A stretch of 64,000 bases of DNA from Parvibaculaceae bacterium Mf 1.05b.01 (GCA_000509225.1 BAOK01000002.1:66496-130495), one strand, 5' to 3'. Shown: positions 7,434 through 17,645, counted from the first letter of the stretch. Notes: generated from the sequence alone by a model not told the origin. Made by a program: numbers and translations.

Positions 7434-8288
7434 ATGACACGTGGAAGTGCATTTCAGTCGGGCGACCTGCTTGCGGGCCGAAAAGGCCTCATTATGGGCG
7501 TCGCAAACGACCATTCCATTGCCTGGGGCATCGCAAAAGCCGCGGCGGCCCACGGCGCAGAACTCGCCTTCACCTATCAGGGCGAAGCCTTTGGACGCCG
7601 GGTGAAACCCCTGGCGGAATCTCTTGGATCAGACCTGCTGCTGCCCTGCGATGTCATGGACGAAGCGAGCCTTGATACGCTGTTTGCTGCGCTCAAAGAG
7701 AAATGGGGCAAGATTGATTTTATCGTCCATGCTGTCGCTTATTCCGACAAGAGCGAGCTGAAAGGCCAGTATGTGGACACGACGCGGGATAACTTCCGTC
7801 AGACCATGGAAATCTCCTGCTATTCCTTCACTGACATTGCGCGGCGCGCGTCTGAAATGATGCCGGACGGTGGATCGATGATCACGCTCACCTATGCGGG
7901 CGCTGAACGGGTGATGCCGAACTACAATGTTATGGGTGTTGCAAAAGCGGCCCTGGAAGCCAGTGTGCGCTATCTCTCGGTCGATCTCGGCCGCAAAGGC
8001 ATTCGTGTGAACGCCCTGTCCGCCGGGCCGATGCGAACGCTCGCAGGATCAGCCATCGGGTCTGCGCGCTATGTATTCAAGTGGAACAAGACCCATTCAC
8101 CGCTGAAAGAAACTGTTGAGCTGGATGATGTGGGTGGCTCAGCCCTTTATCTGTTGTCAGACCTCTCCAAACGGGTCACTGGCGAAGTCCATCATGTGGA
8201 TTCGGGCTTTAACATTGTCGGCATGCCGCAATGGGAAGACATGCAGGAAGAGGCGGCCCCTGCGCCGACAAAAAAGGCCGCCGAGTAA
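7434..8288 (+). CDS. fabI: Enoyl-ACP reductase (NADH) FabI
   Basis: 284 residues. The short-chain-dehydrogenase fold carries the FabI pattern Tyr154 and Tyr164-x6-Lys171, with an N-terminal GVANDHSIAWGIA nucleotide-binding loop in place of the classical TGxxxGIG. It reduces trans-2-enoyl-ACP, the last step of each elongation cycle. ATG 7434 has GAGGAG 11 bp upstream; a GTG at 7422 overlaps that site and is rejected. It is convergent with the hydrolase gene, with 3 bp between the stops. The tail is Ala/Pro/Lys-rich. Confidence 0.95.
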   Translation: MTRGSAFQSGDLLAGRKGLIMGVANDHSIAWGIAKAAAAHGAELAFTYQGEAFGRRVKPLAESLGSDLLLPCDVMDEASLDTLFAALKEKWGKIDFIVHAVAYSDKSELKGQYVDTTRDNFRQTMEISCYSFTDIARRASEMMPDGGSMITLTYAGAERVMPNYNVMGVAKAALEASVRYLSVDLGRKGIRVNALSAGPMRTLAGSAIGSARYVFKWNKTHSPLKETVELDDVGGSALYLLSDLSKRVTGEVHHVDSGFNIVGMPQWEDMQEEAAPAPTKKAAE

Positions 8289-8291
8289 ACC

Positions 8292-9029
8292 TCACGCGCT
8301 GGCCAACTCTTCGAGAACATCCGTCGTTTTCTCAGGCATTGAGAGAAACGGGGAGTGTGCGGCTTCAAGAGATTTCACCTGATCGAAATTAGCGAAGCGC
8401 TGCATCCTGCGTTGCAGTGCAATCGGCAAGGCCTGGTCGTGTGTGCATTCGACAAAGGCTTTCGGCAGGGACCCAAAACGCTCCGGTGTAATCGCCACGC
8501 TTGAGAGAAGCGGGCGCACAGGCTGTGGAATGAGTGCTGCCGTCGCATCGCGTTGCATCTCCGGCGGGCAGTCTGTGTAAAGGAAATCTGGTGCGGTTTC
8601 AGGACGTACGGAGTTGGTCCCACCCAAAATATTGAAATCGCTATTGAGGATCCTTTTTCGCAAGGAAGGGTCAGCGATGATCATGGGCAACAACCGGCTT
8701 TTCTTTTCGGGCACGAAAGCTGTCAGAAAAATGAGTTTTTGAAAGAGGTCGGGGCGACGCTCTGCAGCCAAGGCAAGGACAAAGCCGGCCATCGAATGGC
8801 CGACGCAGATTGGTTTTTGATCTGCCTGAGCCGCAACTTCGATAAGGGCAGCTGCGTATTTTTCCATGGTGATGGACCAGGGGCTGGGCTTGTCTTTCTC
8901 ATTGCCGGACTCATGTCCCGGCAGCGTCGGTGTCAGAGCCCGATGACCTCGTGAGCGCAGAAGCGACGCGAGACCGTCCCAACATCCCGCATCATGCCAG
9001 GCGCCGTGCACCAGTATATATGTCGCCAT
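8292..9029 (-). CDS. Alpha/beta-fold hydrolase (plant methylesterase/EstC-like)
   Basis: 245 residues of alpha/beta-hydrolase fold. The oxyanion-hole motif HGAWHD is at 8-13 and the nucleophile elbow G77-H-S79-M-A-G is typical. A late Asp (CTHDQALPI, about 197) and His (AAHSPFLS, about 224) complete the triad. The HGAWHDAGCW and GHSMAG pattern resembles the EstC/hydroxynitrile lyase/methylesterase group. The substrate is unknown. It has no signal peptide and so is cytosolic. It lies 12 bp downstream of the DUF4893 gene, probably co-transcribed. Confidence 0.85.
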   Translation of the reverse strand: MATYILVHGAWHDAGCWDGLASLLRSRGHRALTPTLPGHESGNEKDKPSPWSITMEKYAAALIEVAAQADQKPICVGHSMAGFVLALAAERRPDLFQKLIFLTAFVPEKKSRLLPMIIADPSLRKRILNSDFNILGGTNSVRPETAPDFLYTDCPPEMQRDATAALIPQPVRPLLSSVAITPERFGSLPKAFVECTHDQALPIALQRRMQRFANFDQVKSLEAAHSPFLSMPEKTTDVLEELASA

Positions 9030-9041
9030 ATCTAAAGAACT

Positions 9042-9728
9042 CTAGTCAGGACGCTTCAACTCCAGCACATCATAGGTGCTTTCCAGAACGGACCAGGGGA
9101 ACACCACACGCAGCCTGCCATCTGCAAGCTGGCTCAAAATGCCGGCCTTGTCCTGGCGCTGCGGATCGGTGATACCGCCTGCCGGCCCTGAATAGGTGCG
9201 CTGAGGCTCATCATTGTAGGTGGGGGCAGCCAGCAGAACCCGCCGGGCAGGCCCATCCTGATAAAGACGGCCGGAAAGCCGTTGAGAGCCAGAACGCTTC
9301 TCAAAGAACAGAAATCCGTCTCGGACACTTACCTTGCAGTCAAACCAGCTGTACACGACGAGGCCAGAGAACTTGCCGCCTACTTTGATGGTTCGGCACG
9401 CCCACCAGCCAAGCAGGTCCGCGTCATTGACGGGTTTTGTCTCCGCGTCCATTACTTTGTGAAAGGCGGCCCGCTCCCGAATGGTCGCAGATGCGCCGTA
9501 GGATTCTTCAGTTCCCAGTGCCACAGCCTCATCAAGGCGGGCCAAACGATCGCGGTCAAATTCTGTCACCACATTCGTCCACACATATTCTGGCGGAATG
9601 CCCAGGCCTGCGTCTGTCTGTGGTGCTTCAGCGGTGCTGTCTTGCGCCGCATTCTGCGGTATCTCCGCATGCGCTCCACCTACAAGAGCCATCGCTATGA
9701 CCAGCGTAAGTGCGAAACCGGTCCTCAT
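9042..9728 (-). CDS. Secreted DUF4893 family protein
   Basis: 228 residues from ATG 9728, with AAGGA 8 bp upstream; the in-frame start at 9752 is less likely because the signal peptide begins at MRTGFALTLV. That hydrophobic segment ends GGAHA, a probable signal peptidase I site. The mature part matches DUF4893: WWACRTIKVGG, a paired-Cys CKV segment and a C-terminal LRVVFPWSVLESTYDVLEL block. The function is unknown; it is probably periplasmic. It lies downstream of pnp beyond a terminator, so it needs its own promoter. Confidence 0.8.
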   Translation of the reverse strand: MRTGFALTLVIAMALVGGAHAEIPQNAAQDSTAEAPQTDAGLGIPPEYVWTNVVTEFDRDRLARLDEAVALGTEESYGASATIRERAAFHKVMDAETKPVNDADLLGWWACRTIKVGGKFSGLVVYSWFDCKVSVRDGFLFFEKRSGSQRLSGRLYQDGPARRVLLAAPTYNDEPQRTYSGPAGGITDPQRQDKAGILSQLADGRLRVVFPWSVLESTYDVLELKRPD

Positions 9729-9827
9729 GCCCACATCCTTCTCAATTTCCAAACCACTCTGTCACCCTCATCTTCCATCAGGAACCGTTTCCAAACCATC
9801 TAGAAACGCCCAGCTAATTGTCTCAAC

Positions 9828-9871
9828 GCACTTCCCGAGCGGCGAACCGCTCGCACTTCGCCTGGAAGTGC
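9828..9871. repeat. Dispersed cruciform repeat, copy 3
   Basis: A 44-bp element with outer arms GCACTTCC (9828-9835) and GGAAGTGC (9864-9871) and inner stem GGCGAA (9841-9846) with TTCGCC (9857-9862). An alternative internal hairpin, GAGCGG-CGAA-CCGCTC, also forms. Both stems differ from the other copies but remain fully paired. It sits just beyond the pnp terminator. Confidence 0.8.
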
Positions 9872-9881
9872 GCACCCCAAC

Positions 9882-9910
9882 AAAAAAGGGCCCCCGTAAG
9901 GGAGCCCTTT
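9882..9910 (-). terminator. Rho-independent terminator of pnp
   Basis: Read on the minus strand: AAAGGGCTCCC, loop TTAC, GGGGGCCCTTT and then a run of T. The near-perfect GC stem and U-run lie about 33 bp beyond the pnp stop. Confidence 0.9.
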
Positions 9911-9942
9911 ATCTTGTCGCGTTGGCGGCATGCCGCCAAGAC

Positions 9943-12147
9943 TTAATCGGATTTTTCTTCCGCAGGCTTGCGACGGCGTGGACGACGTGGCTTGTCGCCA
10001 TCAGACTTTTCGCCACCCTCTGCTTTGTCGCCTTCTTCGCGAGGAATTTCCTCACCGGTTTCCTGATTAACAACTTTCATGGACAGGCGAACCTTGCCGC
10101 GATCGTCAAAGCCCAAGAGCTTCACGAACACTTCGTCGCCTTCCTTCACCACATCGGTCACCTGCGCCACTTTGCGCGGCTCAAGCTGCGAAATGTGAAC
10201 CAGACCGTCTTTTGGTCCGAAGAAGTTTACGAACGCCCCAAAGTCCACTGTCTTCACGACTGTGCCTTTGTAGATCACGCCGACTTCTGGCTCAGCTGTA
10301 ATGCCGGTGATCCAGTCGATCGCTGCCTTGATGCTTGCACCATCAGAGGAAGACACTTTCACAATGCCTTCGTCATTAATGTCGACCTTGGCACCGGTTT
10401 CTTCAACGATCTGACGGATGACTTTACCGCCAGCGCCGATCACATCCCGGATTTTGTCCGTTGGAACCGTCATGGTTTCAATGCGCGGTGCATATTCGCC
10501 AAGTTCCTCACGGCCTTCGGAGATTGCTTTCGCCATCTCGCCAAGAATATGCAAACGACCGCCCTTCGCCTGGTCAAGCGCCTGCTGCATGATGTCTTTG
10601 GTGATGCCGGTGATCTTGATGTCCATCTGAAGGGACGTGATGCCTTCTTCGGAACCAGCTACCTTGAAGTCCATGTCGCCGAGGTGATCTTCATCACCCA
10701 GAATGTCAGAGAGAACGGCAATGCCGTCATCTTCCTTGATGAGACCCATGGCAATACCAGCAACAGGACGTACCAGCGGGACACCTGCATCCATCATTGC
10801 AAGGGATGAACCACAGACAGTTGCCATGGAAGACGAGCCGTTTGATTCCGTGATCTCAGAAACGAGGCGGATTGTGTAAGGGAAGTCTTCGCGCGTTGGC
10901 AGAACAGCCCGCAGCGCCCGCCAAGCAAGCTTCCCGTGACCAACTTCACGACGGCCTGTGAAACCCACACGGCCTGTTTCCCCAACTGAGTAAGGTGGGA
11001 AGTTGTAATGCAGCAGGAAGTTTTCTTTGTAAGTGCCTTCCAGCGCGTCGATGAACTGTTCGTCATCGCCCGTGCCCAGAGTTGCAACCACAAGACCCTG
11101 CGTTTCACCACGCGTGAAGAGCGCTGAGCCGTGTGTGCGCGGCAGGATGCCAACTTCTGAAACGATTGGGCGCACTGTATCGAGATCACGACCATCAATA
11201 CGCTTGGATGTTTTGATGATGGAACCACGAACGATTTTCTTTTCAACGCCCTTGAAAGACCCACCCACTTTATTGGCAGGATAGGCGTTTTCGTCTTCCT
11301 CGTTTGCAAGTGCAGCCAGCGCTTTGTCGCGGGCTTCAGACACTTTGGCCTGACGCTCCATCTTGTCTGCGATGGAGTATGCGGCTTCGAGGTCTGCTTC
11401 AACGAGTGCAGCAACTTTGCCGTCAAGCTCGCTTGTGTCTTCTTCGGCAATCGCACGAGGCTCTTTTGCCGCTTTTTCTGCAAGGCGGATGATCGCGTCA
11501 ATCACAGGCTGGAAACCTTCATGACCGAACATCACAGCACCGAGCATGACGTCTTCTGGAAGCTCTTTGGCTTCTGATTCAACCATCAGAACCGCGTCTT
11601 CCGTCCCCGCGACAACCAGATCGAGGTCGCTATCGCCCAGATCGTCGATCATTGGGTTGAGGACATATTCACCGTCTGTGTAGCCAACGCGTGCCGCGCC
11701 AATCGGGCCCATGAAGGGAATGCCGGAGATGGTGAGTGCTGCAGAAGTTGCGACCATGGCCACGATGTCTGGATCGTTTTCCATGTCGTGGGAGATCACG
11801 GTTGCAATGATCTGCGTTTCGTTTTTGAAGCTCTTGTGGAAAAGCGGGCGGATCGGCCGGTCAATCAGACGACAGACGAGCGTTTCTTTTTCGCTCGGGC
11901 GACCTTCACGCTTAAAGAAGCCACCAGGGATCTTACCGGCGGCATATGTTTTTTCCTGGTAGTTCACGGTAAGCGGGAAAAAATCCAGTCCCGGCTTTGG
12001 CTGACGTTCAGCCACCGCTGTTGCGAGCACAGTTGTCTCGCCATACGTCACCATCACAGCGCCATCCGCCTGACGGGCTACCTTACCCGTTTCGATGATG
12101 AGGGGCCGTCCGCCCCATTCAATTTCCTCTCGGACAATATCAAACAT
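9943..12147 (-). CDS. pnp: Polyribonucleotide nucleotidyltransferase (PNPase)
   Basis: 734 residues in the full PNPase order: a first RNase PH domain, an alpha-helical linker, a second RNase PH domain, a KH domain ([17 protein letters not shown], about 560-620), an S1 domain ([19 protein letters not shown], about 625-695) and a basic tail rich in RRPRRRKP that may contact RNA or RNase E. It degrades mRNA by phosphorolysis from the 3' end as part of the degradosome. It follows rpsO at 310 bp, the conserved arrangement. A leader hairpin and the rpsO terminator in that gap fit post-transcriptional autocontrol, as known in E. coli. ATG start. Confidence 0.97.
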   Translation of the reverse strand: MFDIVREEIEWGGRPLIIETGKVARQADGAVMVTYGETTVLATAVAERQPKPGLDFFPLTVNYQEKTYAAGKIPGGFFKREGRPSEKETLVCRLIDRPIRPLFHKSFKNETQIIATVISHDMENDPDIVAMVATSAALTISGIPFMGPIGAARVGYTDGEYVLNPMIDDLGDSDLDLVVAGTEDAVLMVESEAKELPEDVMLGAVMFGHEGFQPVIDAIIRLAEKAAKEPRAIAEEDTSELDGKVAALVEADLEAAYSIADKMERQAKVSEARDKALAALANEEDENAYPANKVGGSFKGVEKKIVRGSIIKTSKRIDGRDLDTVRPIVSEVGILPRTHGSALFTRGETQGLVVATLGTGDDEQFIDALEGTYKENFLLHYNFPPYSVGETGRVGFTGRREVGHGKLAWRALRAVLPTREDFPYTIRLVSEITESNGSSSMATVCGSSLAMMDAGVPLVRPVAGIAMGLIKEDDGIAVLSDILGDEDHLGDMDFKVAGSEEGITSLQMDIKITGITKDIMQQALDQAKGGRLHILGEMAKAISEGREELGEYAPRIETMTVPTDKIRDVIGAGGKVIRQIVEETGAKVDINDEGIVKVSSSDGASIKAAIDWITGITAEPEVGVIYKGTVVKTVDFGAFVNFFGPKDGLVHISQLEPRKVAQVTDVVKEGDEVFVKLLGFDDRGKVRLSMKVVNQETGEEIPREEGDKAEGGEKSDGDKPRRPRRRKPAEEKSD

Positions 12148-12232
12148 TTCAGTTTCCTAATTTGCGCCTTCAGTTCTCGTATCATCGCATCCAGATCGGT
12201 TTGTTTGGCCGGATGTGTGGCGCGTCGGTTAT

Positions 12233-12252
12233 GCCGCTTTCATGTCAGCGGC
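12233..12252 (-). promoter_or_regulatory. pnp leader hairpin
   Basis: A perfect 6-bp stem GCCGCT/AGCGGC (12233-12238 with 12247-12252) around an 8-base loop, about 85 bp upstream of the pnp ATG. In enterobacteria the pnp leader folds into an RNase III target used for autoregulation. This could be the counterpart, but the stem is short. Nothing else gene-like is seen in the 310-bp gap 12148-12457 apart from the rpsO terminator. Confidence 0.35.
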
Positions 12253-12392
12253 CGGATTGTGAACGGGGTCGGTCCAAAATTTCTTGTGCCCAAACTCAAG
12301 AGACAGAAGCGTCAAGGGCAGTTTCGGATGGACCCGCGTCAAACGGACAGAGTCTCTCTTTTACTCGTATTCATTACTTATTGGAGAAACAC

Positions 12393-12425
12393 GAAAAGCG
12401 CTCGGTCCAATTTGGAGCGAACGCT
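12393..12425 (-). terminator. Terminator/attenuator between rpsO and pnp
   Basis: Read on the minus strand, AGCGTTCGCTCC and GGACCGAGCGCT form a 12-bp stem (one G-U pair, one mismatch) with loop AAATT, followed by TTTTCGTG. It lies 33 bp beyond the rpsO stop. Read-through would feed pnp. Confidence 0.65.
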
Positions 12426-12457
12426 GTTTCATGGTTTGAGAGGCCAAGGCCGCTCTC

Positions 12458-12727
12458 TTATCTCCGGATACCGAGGCGTTTGATCAACGCTTCGTAACGC
12501 GCCTGTTCTTTGCCCTTAACATAGTCGAGCAAACGACGGCGCTGGCTTACCATTTTCAAGAGGCCGCGGCGGGAGTGATTGTCCTTGCCATGGGTTTTGA
12601 AATGGTCGGTCAGATTGGTGATCCGTTCTGTCAGGATAGCAACCTGTACTTCCGGCGAACCGGTATCGCCCTCACCTTGAGCGAATTCTTTAATCAGTTC
12701 TTGCTTGCGATCAGCTGAGATCGACAT
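12458..12727 (-). CDS. rpsO: 30S ribosomal protein S15
   Basis: 89 residues, the standard S15 length. It has the conserved [15 protein letters not shown] segment and the [21 protein letters not shown] block that contacts 16S rRNA. The ATG at 12727 has AGGAG upstream and is preferred to a TTG two codons earlier. S15 is an early assembler of the 30S platform. It lies 41 bp downstream of truB and upstream of pnp, the canonical operon end. S15 represses its own mRNA in several bacteria; no clear pseudoknot was identified here. Confidence 0.97.
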   Translation of the reverse strand: MSISADRKQELIKEFAQGEGDTGSPEVQVAILTERITNLTDHFKTHGKDNHSRRGLLKMVSQRRRLLDYVKGKEQARYEALIKRLGIRR

Positions 12728-12768
12728 CGGCAACTCCTAAAAATTGACCGGGATACTCCCGGGACTCC

Positions 12769-13740
12769 TCAATGCCTTTCGCCGGATGCCGCATGCGACG
12801 TCCGAGTGAGGCCCTGATCGGTCAGGTTAAAAACGCGGACCGGTTTCAATTCGCCCCGGTCATACTCTGCCAGGGCAACCGGCGTGCCGCCTGCAACGGT
12901 GAGGGCTATACCCTCCAATACCGGAGCATCACGACCGCGTAACAAAATCGCCTGTCCCTGCTTCAATCGAGCTGCATCTTGATCACTTACGGCCACCGCC
13001 GGGATGTCGTCCAGCGCGGTCTCAAGCGGATGAAGATGGGCCCACAAGGTCGGGCGAGCGGCGGCACTATTGCCGAACTCTTTGAGTTTATCCAGCGAAA
13101 TCGACGCCTCTTCGCCAAAAGGTCCGGTTGAGAGGCGTCTTAGGGCAACAACATGCCCAAAACAGCCCAAAACCTCGCCTAAATCGCGTGCCAGCGAGCG
13201 GACATAAGTACCCTTTGAGCACACAGTCTCGAAGGCAGCATGATCGGGATCGGGCAAATCGAGAAGCGCGGCTTCATAGATGGTCACGGGCCGTGATTTC
13301 AGCTCCACCTTCTCTCCATCACGGGCGATGTCGTAAGCCCGCTCGCCATCCACCTTGATGGCGGAGAATTGGGGTGGCACCTGCTCGATTTCGCCCAGAA
13401 ACCCCTCCAAAGCAGCCTCTATGGCCTTTCTGTCGGGTCGGTCGTCGCTGGACTGGACTATGTCCCCTTCCGCGTCATCAGTCGTCGTTGACGCCCCCCA
13501 TTTCACGGTAAAGCGGTAGACCTTCTCGCTGTCCACAACGAAGGGAATGGTTTTGGTCGCCTCACCCAGAGCGATGGGCAAAATACCTTCAGCGAGCGGG
13601 TCAAGCGTGCCCGCGTGACCGGCTTTCTGAGCGTTAAAGACGCGGCGGACAGCGCCTACGACCTGCGTAGATGTCGGACCCACGGGCTTATCGACAATCA
13701 CCCAGCCGGAGACCGGATCACCTTTCTTGCGGCGGCCCAT
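12769..13740 (-). CDS. truB: tRNA pseudouridine-55 synthase
   Basis: 323 residues. The catalytic Asp47 lies in GHAGTLDPLAEG, and the N-terminal SGWVIVDKPVGPTS and later KGTYVRSLARDLG motifs are TruB signatures. TruB makes pseudouridine 55 in the T-loop of tRNAs and acts as a tRNA chaperone. ATG 13740 is chosen because it lies 4 bp after the rbfA stop and starts the conserved MGRRKKG; the in-frame start at 13761 would overlap rbfA. It is part of the infB-rbfA-truB-rpsO-pnp group. Confidence 0.96.
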   Translation of the reverse strand: MGRRKKGDPVSGWVIVDKPVGPTSTQVVGAVRRVFNAQKAGHAGTLDPLAEGILPIALGEATKTIPFVVDSEKVYRFTVKWGASTTTDDAEGDIVQSSDDRPDRKAIEAALEGFLGEIEQVPPQFSAIKVDGERAYDIARDGEKVELKSRPVTIYEAALLDLPDPDHAAFETVCSKGTYVRSLARDLGEVLGCFGHVVALRRLSTGPFGEEASISLDKLKEFGNSAAARPTLWAHLHPLETALDDIPAVAVSDQDAARLKQGQAILLRGRDAPVLEGIALTVAGGTPVALAEYDRGELKPVRVFNLTDQGLTRTSHAASGERH

Positions 13741-13744
13741 AATG

Positions 13745-14206
13745 TCAGCCCCCGCCGCCAATATCTGATTCCGGATCAGAATCTGAGTCTTTCAGATCCT
13801 TGCCCAAATCCTGGGCCACTTTCGGCGAACTGAGCATGGCATCGACGCTTTCGGCATAATCGAAGGTCGTATCTGCTGCAAAGGTGAGATCCGGCATGTG
13901 CTTCAAGGTGACTGCACGGGACACTTCACCGCGATAGAATTTTTTTGCGTGATTGAGCGCGTCCACAACTGAGGCGGGATTTGAATGACCCAGGGGCACA
14001 ACATACGCCACTGCGTTTTTCAGATCCGGGCTCGCCCGGACTTCCGACACCGTGATGATGGCCTCGCGCAAAACAGGGTCTAACACATCCCGACGGGTGA
14101 GGATCTCCGACAGGGCAGCCCGCAACAACTCGCCAATGCGCAGCTGTCTCTGGCTTGGCGCTCTGCCTGACGGGGCTTTGATAGTGCCTTTACGACGTTG
14201 GCTCAT
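13745..14206 (-). CDS. rbfA: Ribosome-binding factor A
   Basis: 153 residues of KH-like RbfA fold: RQLRIGELLRAALSEIL at the start, VSEVRASPDLKNAVAYV in the core and the helix-kink-helix VSRAVTLKHMPDLTFAADT. RbfA helps the 30S subunit mature and process the 16S 5' end. The Asp/Ser-rich tail is longer than in E. coli (133 residues), as is common in alphaproteobacteria. It lies 126 bp after infB and 4 bp before truB. A strong terminator-like hairpin sits in front of it. Confidence 0.95.
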   Translation of the reverse strand: MSQRRKGTIKAPSGRAPSQRQLRIGELLRAALSEILTRRDVLDPVLREAIITVSEVRASPDLKNAVAYVVPLGHSNPASVVDALNHAKKFYRGEVSRAVTLKHMPDLTFAADTTFDYAESVDAMLSSPKVAQDLGKDLKDSDSDPESDIGGGG

Positions 14207-14219
14207 ATCTCTTCATCTC

Positions 14220-14261
14220 AAAAAAGGAGAAGACTGCCCAGCTCCAGCCAGGCAGTCCTCC
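14220..14261 (-). terminator. Terminator or attenuator between infB and rbfA
   Basis: On the minus strand GGAG + GACTGCC pairs with GGCAGTC + CTCC around a 12-base loop, with 6 T following. It lies only about 70 bp beyond the infB stop and overlaps the rbfA leader, inside an otherwise canonical operon. Confidence 0.75.
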
Positions 14262-14332
14262 TGCAATTTTACTCTCACGTGCGAACTTGGTCAGCTCACA
14301 GCTTCCAATCAGGGGCCTCTAAGCGAGAGCCG

Positions 14333-16924
14333 CTATTCGAGGGAGCGGGCAATCGATTCCACATCGAAACACTCGATCACATCACCAACACGCATGTCCT
14401 GATAATTTTCAAAGCTCATGCCGCACTCCTGGCCGTTGCCCACTTCTTTCACTTCGTCCTTGAAGCGTTTCAGCGTGGACAGCGTGCCTTCGTGGATGAC
14501 AACATCATCGCGAATGAGGCGCACTTTCGAACCGCGCTTCACAGTACCTTCCGTGATTTTACACCCTGCAATACGGCCCACTTTCGAGATGTTGAACACT
14601 TCGAGAATTTCGGCATTGCCGTTGAAGGTTTCGCGGATCTCTGGTGACAAGAGGCCAGACATGGCCGCTTTCACATCGTCGACCAGATCGTAGATCACCG
14701 AGTAATAGCGGATCTCAATCCCAGTTGCGCGCGCTGCGCTTCTGGCCTGTGCATTTGCACGCACGTTAAAGCCGATTACCGGCGCCCCTGAGGCATCTGC
14801 CAAGGTGACGTCTGCTTCTGTGATCCCGCCAACGCCAGAATGGATGATTTTGGCAGAGACTTCGTCGGTTCCAAGTTTCTCCATCGCTTGAACGATGGCT
14901 TCTGAAGAGCCTTGTACATCGGACTTCACAACGATCGGCAGTTCCTGACGATCTGCTTCTTTGAGCTGTGTCAGCATCTGGTCAAGCGATGTCCGTCCAG
15001 AGCCACCCACACGCTTATCGCGCTGCAGGCGCTGACGATAGTCAGCCACTTCACGGGCACGGGCTTCGTTCTCAACGACAACAAAGACATCCCCCGCTTC
15101 AGGCGTTCCGTTCAGACCCAGCACCTCTACAGGCTGCGATGGTCCGGCGCTTTCAACGCTTTCGCCGCGATCATTGATGAGCGCGCGAACCTTGCCCCAC
15201 TCAGCACCTGCGACGAGAATATCGCCAACCGCGAGTGTACCGCGTTGAACAAGCAATGTTCCAACAGGGCCCCGGCCCTTGTCGAGCTTGGCTTCAACAA
15301 TCACACCCTCGCCGGGACGCGCCGCGTTTGCTTTCAGCTCAAGAATTTCCGACTGAAGCACAATGGCTTCTTCCAGCTTGTCGAGACCTTCTTTGGTATG
15401 CGCCGAGACTTCAACTGCCTGAATGTCCCCACCCATGTCTTCCACGAATATTTCGTGCTGGAGAAGTTCGTTTTTCACACGCTGCGGTTCAGCAGCCGGT
15501 TTGTCACACTTATTGATCGCGACGATGATCGGCACTTCCGCCGCCTTGGCGTGATTGATGGCCTCAATTGTCTGAGGCATCACACCATCGTCAGCTGCAA
15601 CCACAAGGATCACGATGTCCGTTGCCTGCGCACCACGAGCACGCATGGAGGTAAAGGCTTCATGGCCTGGCGTATCAAGGAACGTGATCTTGTCACCCGA
15701 AGCGATGTTCACCTGATAGGCACCAATGTGCTGTGTGATACCGCCGGCTTCACCTGCGACCACATCTGTCTGGCGAAGCGCATCAAGCAAGGATGTCTTA
15801 CCGTGGTCAACGTGACCCATAACGGTGACAACCGGCGCACGTGGCTGTTTCACTTCATCGGTGTCGTCGTCAGTCACCAGACCTTCTTCGACGTCTGCCT
15901 CGGAAACACGTTTCACCGTATGCCCCAGCTCTTCAGCGATAAGCTGCGCAGAGTCACTGTCGATCACATCATTAATGGTGACCATCTCACCTTGTTTCAT
16001 CAGGATCTTGATCACGTCGACGGCACGTTCTGCCATCCGGTTGGCCAATTCCTGAACCGTGATCGCTTCCGGGATCACAACTTCACGGACAACCTTGGCA
16101 GCCGGACCGGTCTGGCCCATCGCCTTCTTTTTCTCACGCTCAGCGCGACGGCGCATGGCTGCAAGAGATTTCTGACGATCCCCATCAGAGCCACGGAGGG
16201 CACTGTCGATGGTGAGCTTGCCCGTGCGACGGCGTGGCTCGTTGCGACGTGTCGGCGTTGGCGCCGGACGCGCATCGCCTGGACGTCCGCGAGGCTTCTT
16301 GTCGTCGGCCTTGGCTGCTTTCGGCGCTGTCTTTGCGGCAGGCTTTACCTCTTCACCTGGGGGTGGGGGTGGTGTCGCATCAAGACGTTTTTGCGCTTCA
16401 ATTTCCGCCTGGCGCTTGGCTTCTTCTTCAGCCTTCAGACGTTTTGCTTCTTCCGCTTCACGCTTGGCAGCTTCTGCTTCTTCTTTTGCCCGGGCCTTGT
16501 CTTCTTCCGCACGGCGCACAGCATCGATTTCTGCGCGCTTGCGATCTTCTTCTTCACGCACGCGCGCCATGTCGAGCGCGCGACCGCGGGCTTTCTTTTC
16601 TTCTTCCGTCAGGGTGCGAAGCACCATGCCGCTGCGATCTTTTTTCGGCGCTGGGGCCGGTGCCTTTGGCGCTGCAGGTTTTGGCGCAGCCGGTTTTTTC
16701 ACCACCGTCTTCGGCGCTGGCGTTGCGACCTTCTTTTCTTCTGTCGCAGGCGCTGCCTTGCCTGTCGGCTTGATCGTGCGCTTCCGCTTTGTCTCAACGA
16801 CAACCGATTTGGAGCGGCCATGCGAAATGTTCTGGCGCACATGTCCAGAGTCCACCGTCCGCTTCAGGCTGAGAGTTTTCCCGCCTGCTGGCTTCCGTTC
16901 GCCGTCGTCCGTCTGATCGCTCAT
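14333..16924 (-). CDS. infB: Translation initiation factor IF-2
   Basis: 863 residues. The first 300 are low-complexity: a Lys/Pro/Ala stretch and a long charged helix (about 105-180) rich in Glu, Ala, Lys and Arg, followed by a conserved IF2_N segment ([21 protein letters not shown]). The G domain starts with GHVDHGKT at 370-377 and also shows DTPGHEAF and NKCD; domains II-IV follow. IF-2 brings initiator fMet-tRNA to the 30S subunit and hydrolyses GTP at subunit joining. It follows the YlxR gene by one base, indicating translational coupling. Confidence 0.97.
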   Translation of the reverse strand: MSDQTDDGERKPAGGKTLSLKRTVDSGHVRQNISHGRSKSVVVETKRKRTIKPTGKAAPATEEKKVATPAPKTVVKKPAAPKPAAPKAPAPAPKKDRSGMVLRTLTEEEKKARGRALDMARVREEEDRKRAEIDAVRRAEEDKARAKEEAEAAKREAEEAKRLKAEEEAKRQAEIEAQKRLDATPPPPPGEEVKPAAKTAPKAAKADDKKPRGRPGDARPAPTPTRRNEPRRRTGKLTIDSALRGSDGDRQKSLAAMRRRAEREKKKAMGQTGPAAKVVREVVIPEAITVQELANRMAERAVDVIKILMKQGEMVTINDVIDSDSAQLIAEELGHTVKRVSEADVEEGLVTDDDTDEVKQPRAPVVTVMGHVDHGKTSLLDALRQTDVVAGEAGGITQHIGAYQVNIASGDKITFLDTPGHEAFTSMRARGAQATDIVILVVAADDGVMPQTIEAINHAKAAEVPIIVAINKCDKPAAEPQRVKNELLQHEIFVEDMGGDIQAVEVSAHTKEGLDKLEEAIVLQSEILELKANAARPGEGVIVEAKLDKGRGPVGTLLVQRGTLAVGDILVAGAEWGKVRALINDRGESVESAGPSQPVEVLGLNGTPEAGDVFVVVENEARAREVADYRQRLQRDKRVGGSGRTSLDQMLTQLKEADRQELPIVVKSDVQGSSEAIVQAMEKLGTDEVSAKIIHSGVGGITEADVTLADASGAPVIGFNVRANAQARSAARATGIEIRYYSVIYDLVDDVKAAMSGLLSPEIRETFNGNAEILEVFNISKVGRIAGCKITEGTVKRGSKVRLIRDDVVIHEGTLSTLKRFKDEVKEVGNGQECGMSFENYQDMRVGDVIECFDVESIARSLE

Positions 16925-16925
16925 T

Positions 16926-17621
16926 CTATTCCTTTACGTCGCCTGGATCTGTCTGATCGTTCCAGGCAGCAAGTCTGGCAAAGTCCGCCAGCACCTTTTC
17001 CTGCATACGTCCCATTTTCAGGGCTGCATGTACCACATTTGACCGCCCCAATGCCAAGCCCATTTGGGCAGAGCTGAGGCCTCGTATCACTGGCAGATCG
17101 TTTAAATCTGCCGCTTTTAGCTTTGCGCGGAGCCTGCGGGCCCCATCTCGGCCTGCATCCTCTGCCTCAATCATCAATGCGACCGGCTCTCGGTCGAGGG
17201 TCTCGAACGCCCGCTCAAGGCCCATGATCAGTTCTCCTGAGCGCCGCGCTAACCCTAAGGTTTCTGCCGCTCGCGCCTCCAGAAGCCGTTTCACGAGATC
17301 CGCCAGTCCTTCAGGGACTGTGACCTGCTGTTTCGCCGCCCGGGCAAATGCCTTTTTGACAATTGCCTGATCGAGCGCTTCCCGGGTCCCTGTGACCCAA
17401 ATGCCTCGGCCGGGCAGCTTTTCTGCCAAATCCGGCCCAATGGTGCCGTCGGGCCCCACAACGAAGCGAATGAGCCCCGCTTTCGGTTGGCTCTCGCCTG
17501 TCGCGATACACCTGCGCTCTGACATTTCCTTGCCAGACTTTCCCCGGCTCGGTGTGTCATCACCAGGTCTGCCTGAGGGTGGCTTGTCTGAGGGGGGGTC
17601 GTTTGCCGGGGCTGCCGTCAT
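16926..17621 (-). CDS. YlxR/YlxQ fusion: RNA-binding DUF448 plus L7Ae-like domain
   Basis: 231 residues. An N-terminal Pro/Asp-rich stretch is followed by a YlxR (DUF448) domain ([33 protein letters not shown]) at about 35-115, then a ribosomal L7Ae-like domain at about 125-215 ([15 protein letters not shown]). In Firmicutes these are two genes, ylxR and ylxQ; the fusion is usual in alphaproteobacteria. Both domains bind RNA, and YlxR-type proteins have been linked to RNase P and to transcription control. It lies between nusA (24 bp upstream) and infB (1 bp downstream). Confidence 0.92.
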   Translation of the reverse strand: MTAAPANDPPSDKPPSGRPGDDTPSRGKSGKEMSERRCIATGESQPKAGLIRFVVGPDGTIGPDLAEKLPGRGIWVTGTREALDQAIVKKAFARAAKQQVTVPEGLADLVKRLLEARAAETLGLARRSGELIMGLERAFETLDREPVALMIEAEDAGRDGARRLRAKLKAADLNDLPVIRGLSSAQMGLALGRSNVVHAALKMGRMQEKVLADFARLAAWNDQTDPGDVKE

Positions 17622-17645
17622 GAGCAGCGCCCCTCAACCTTCAAC

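Noticed and set aside
9598-10809. 403-residue plus-strand frame opposite pnp and DUF4893
   Set aside because: It crosses the pnp terminator and a cruciform repeat, has no domain and is antisense to clear genes.
14912-17077. 721-residue open frame on the plus strand opposite infB and ylxR
   Set aside because: It is the antisense frame of a strongly conserved gene. The composition (Cys, Phe, Arg and His rich, no domain) is what reversed Ala/Glu/Lys codons give, and there is no ribosome-binding site.
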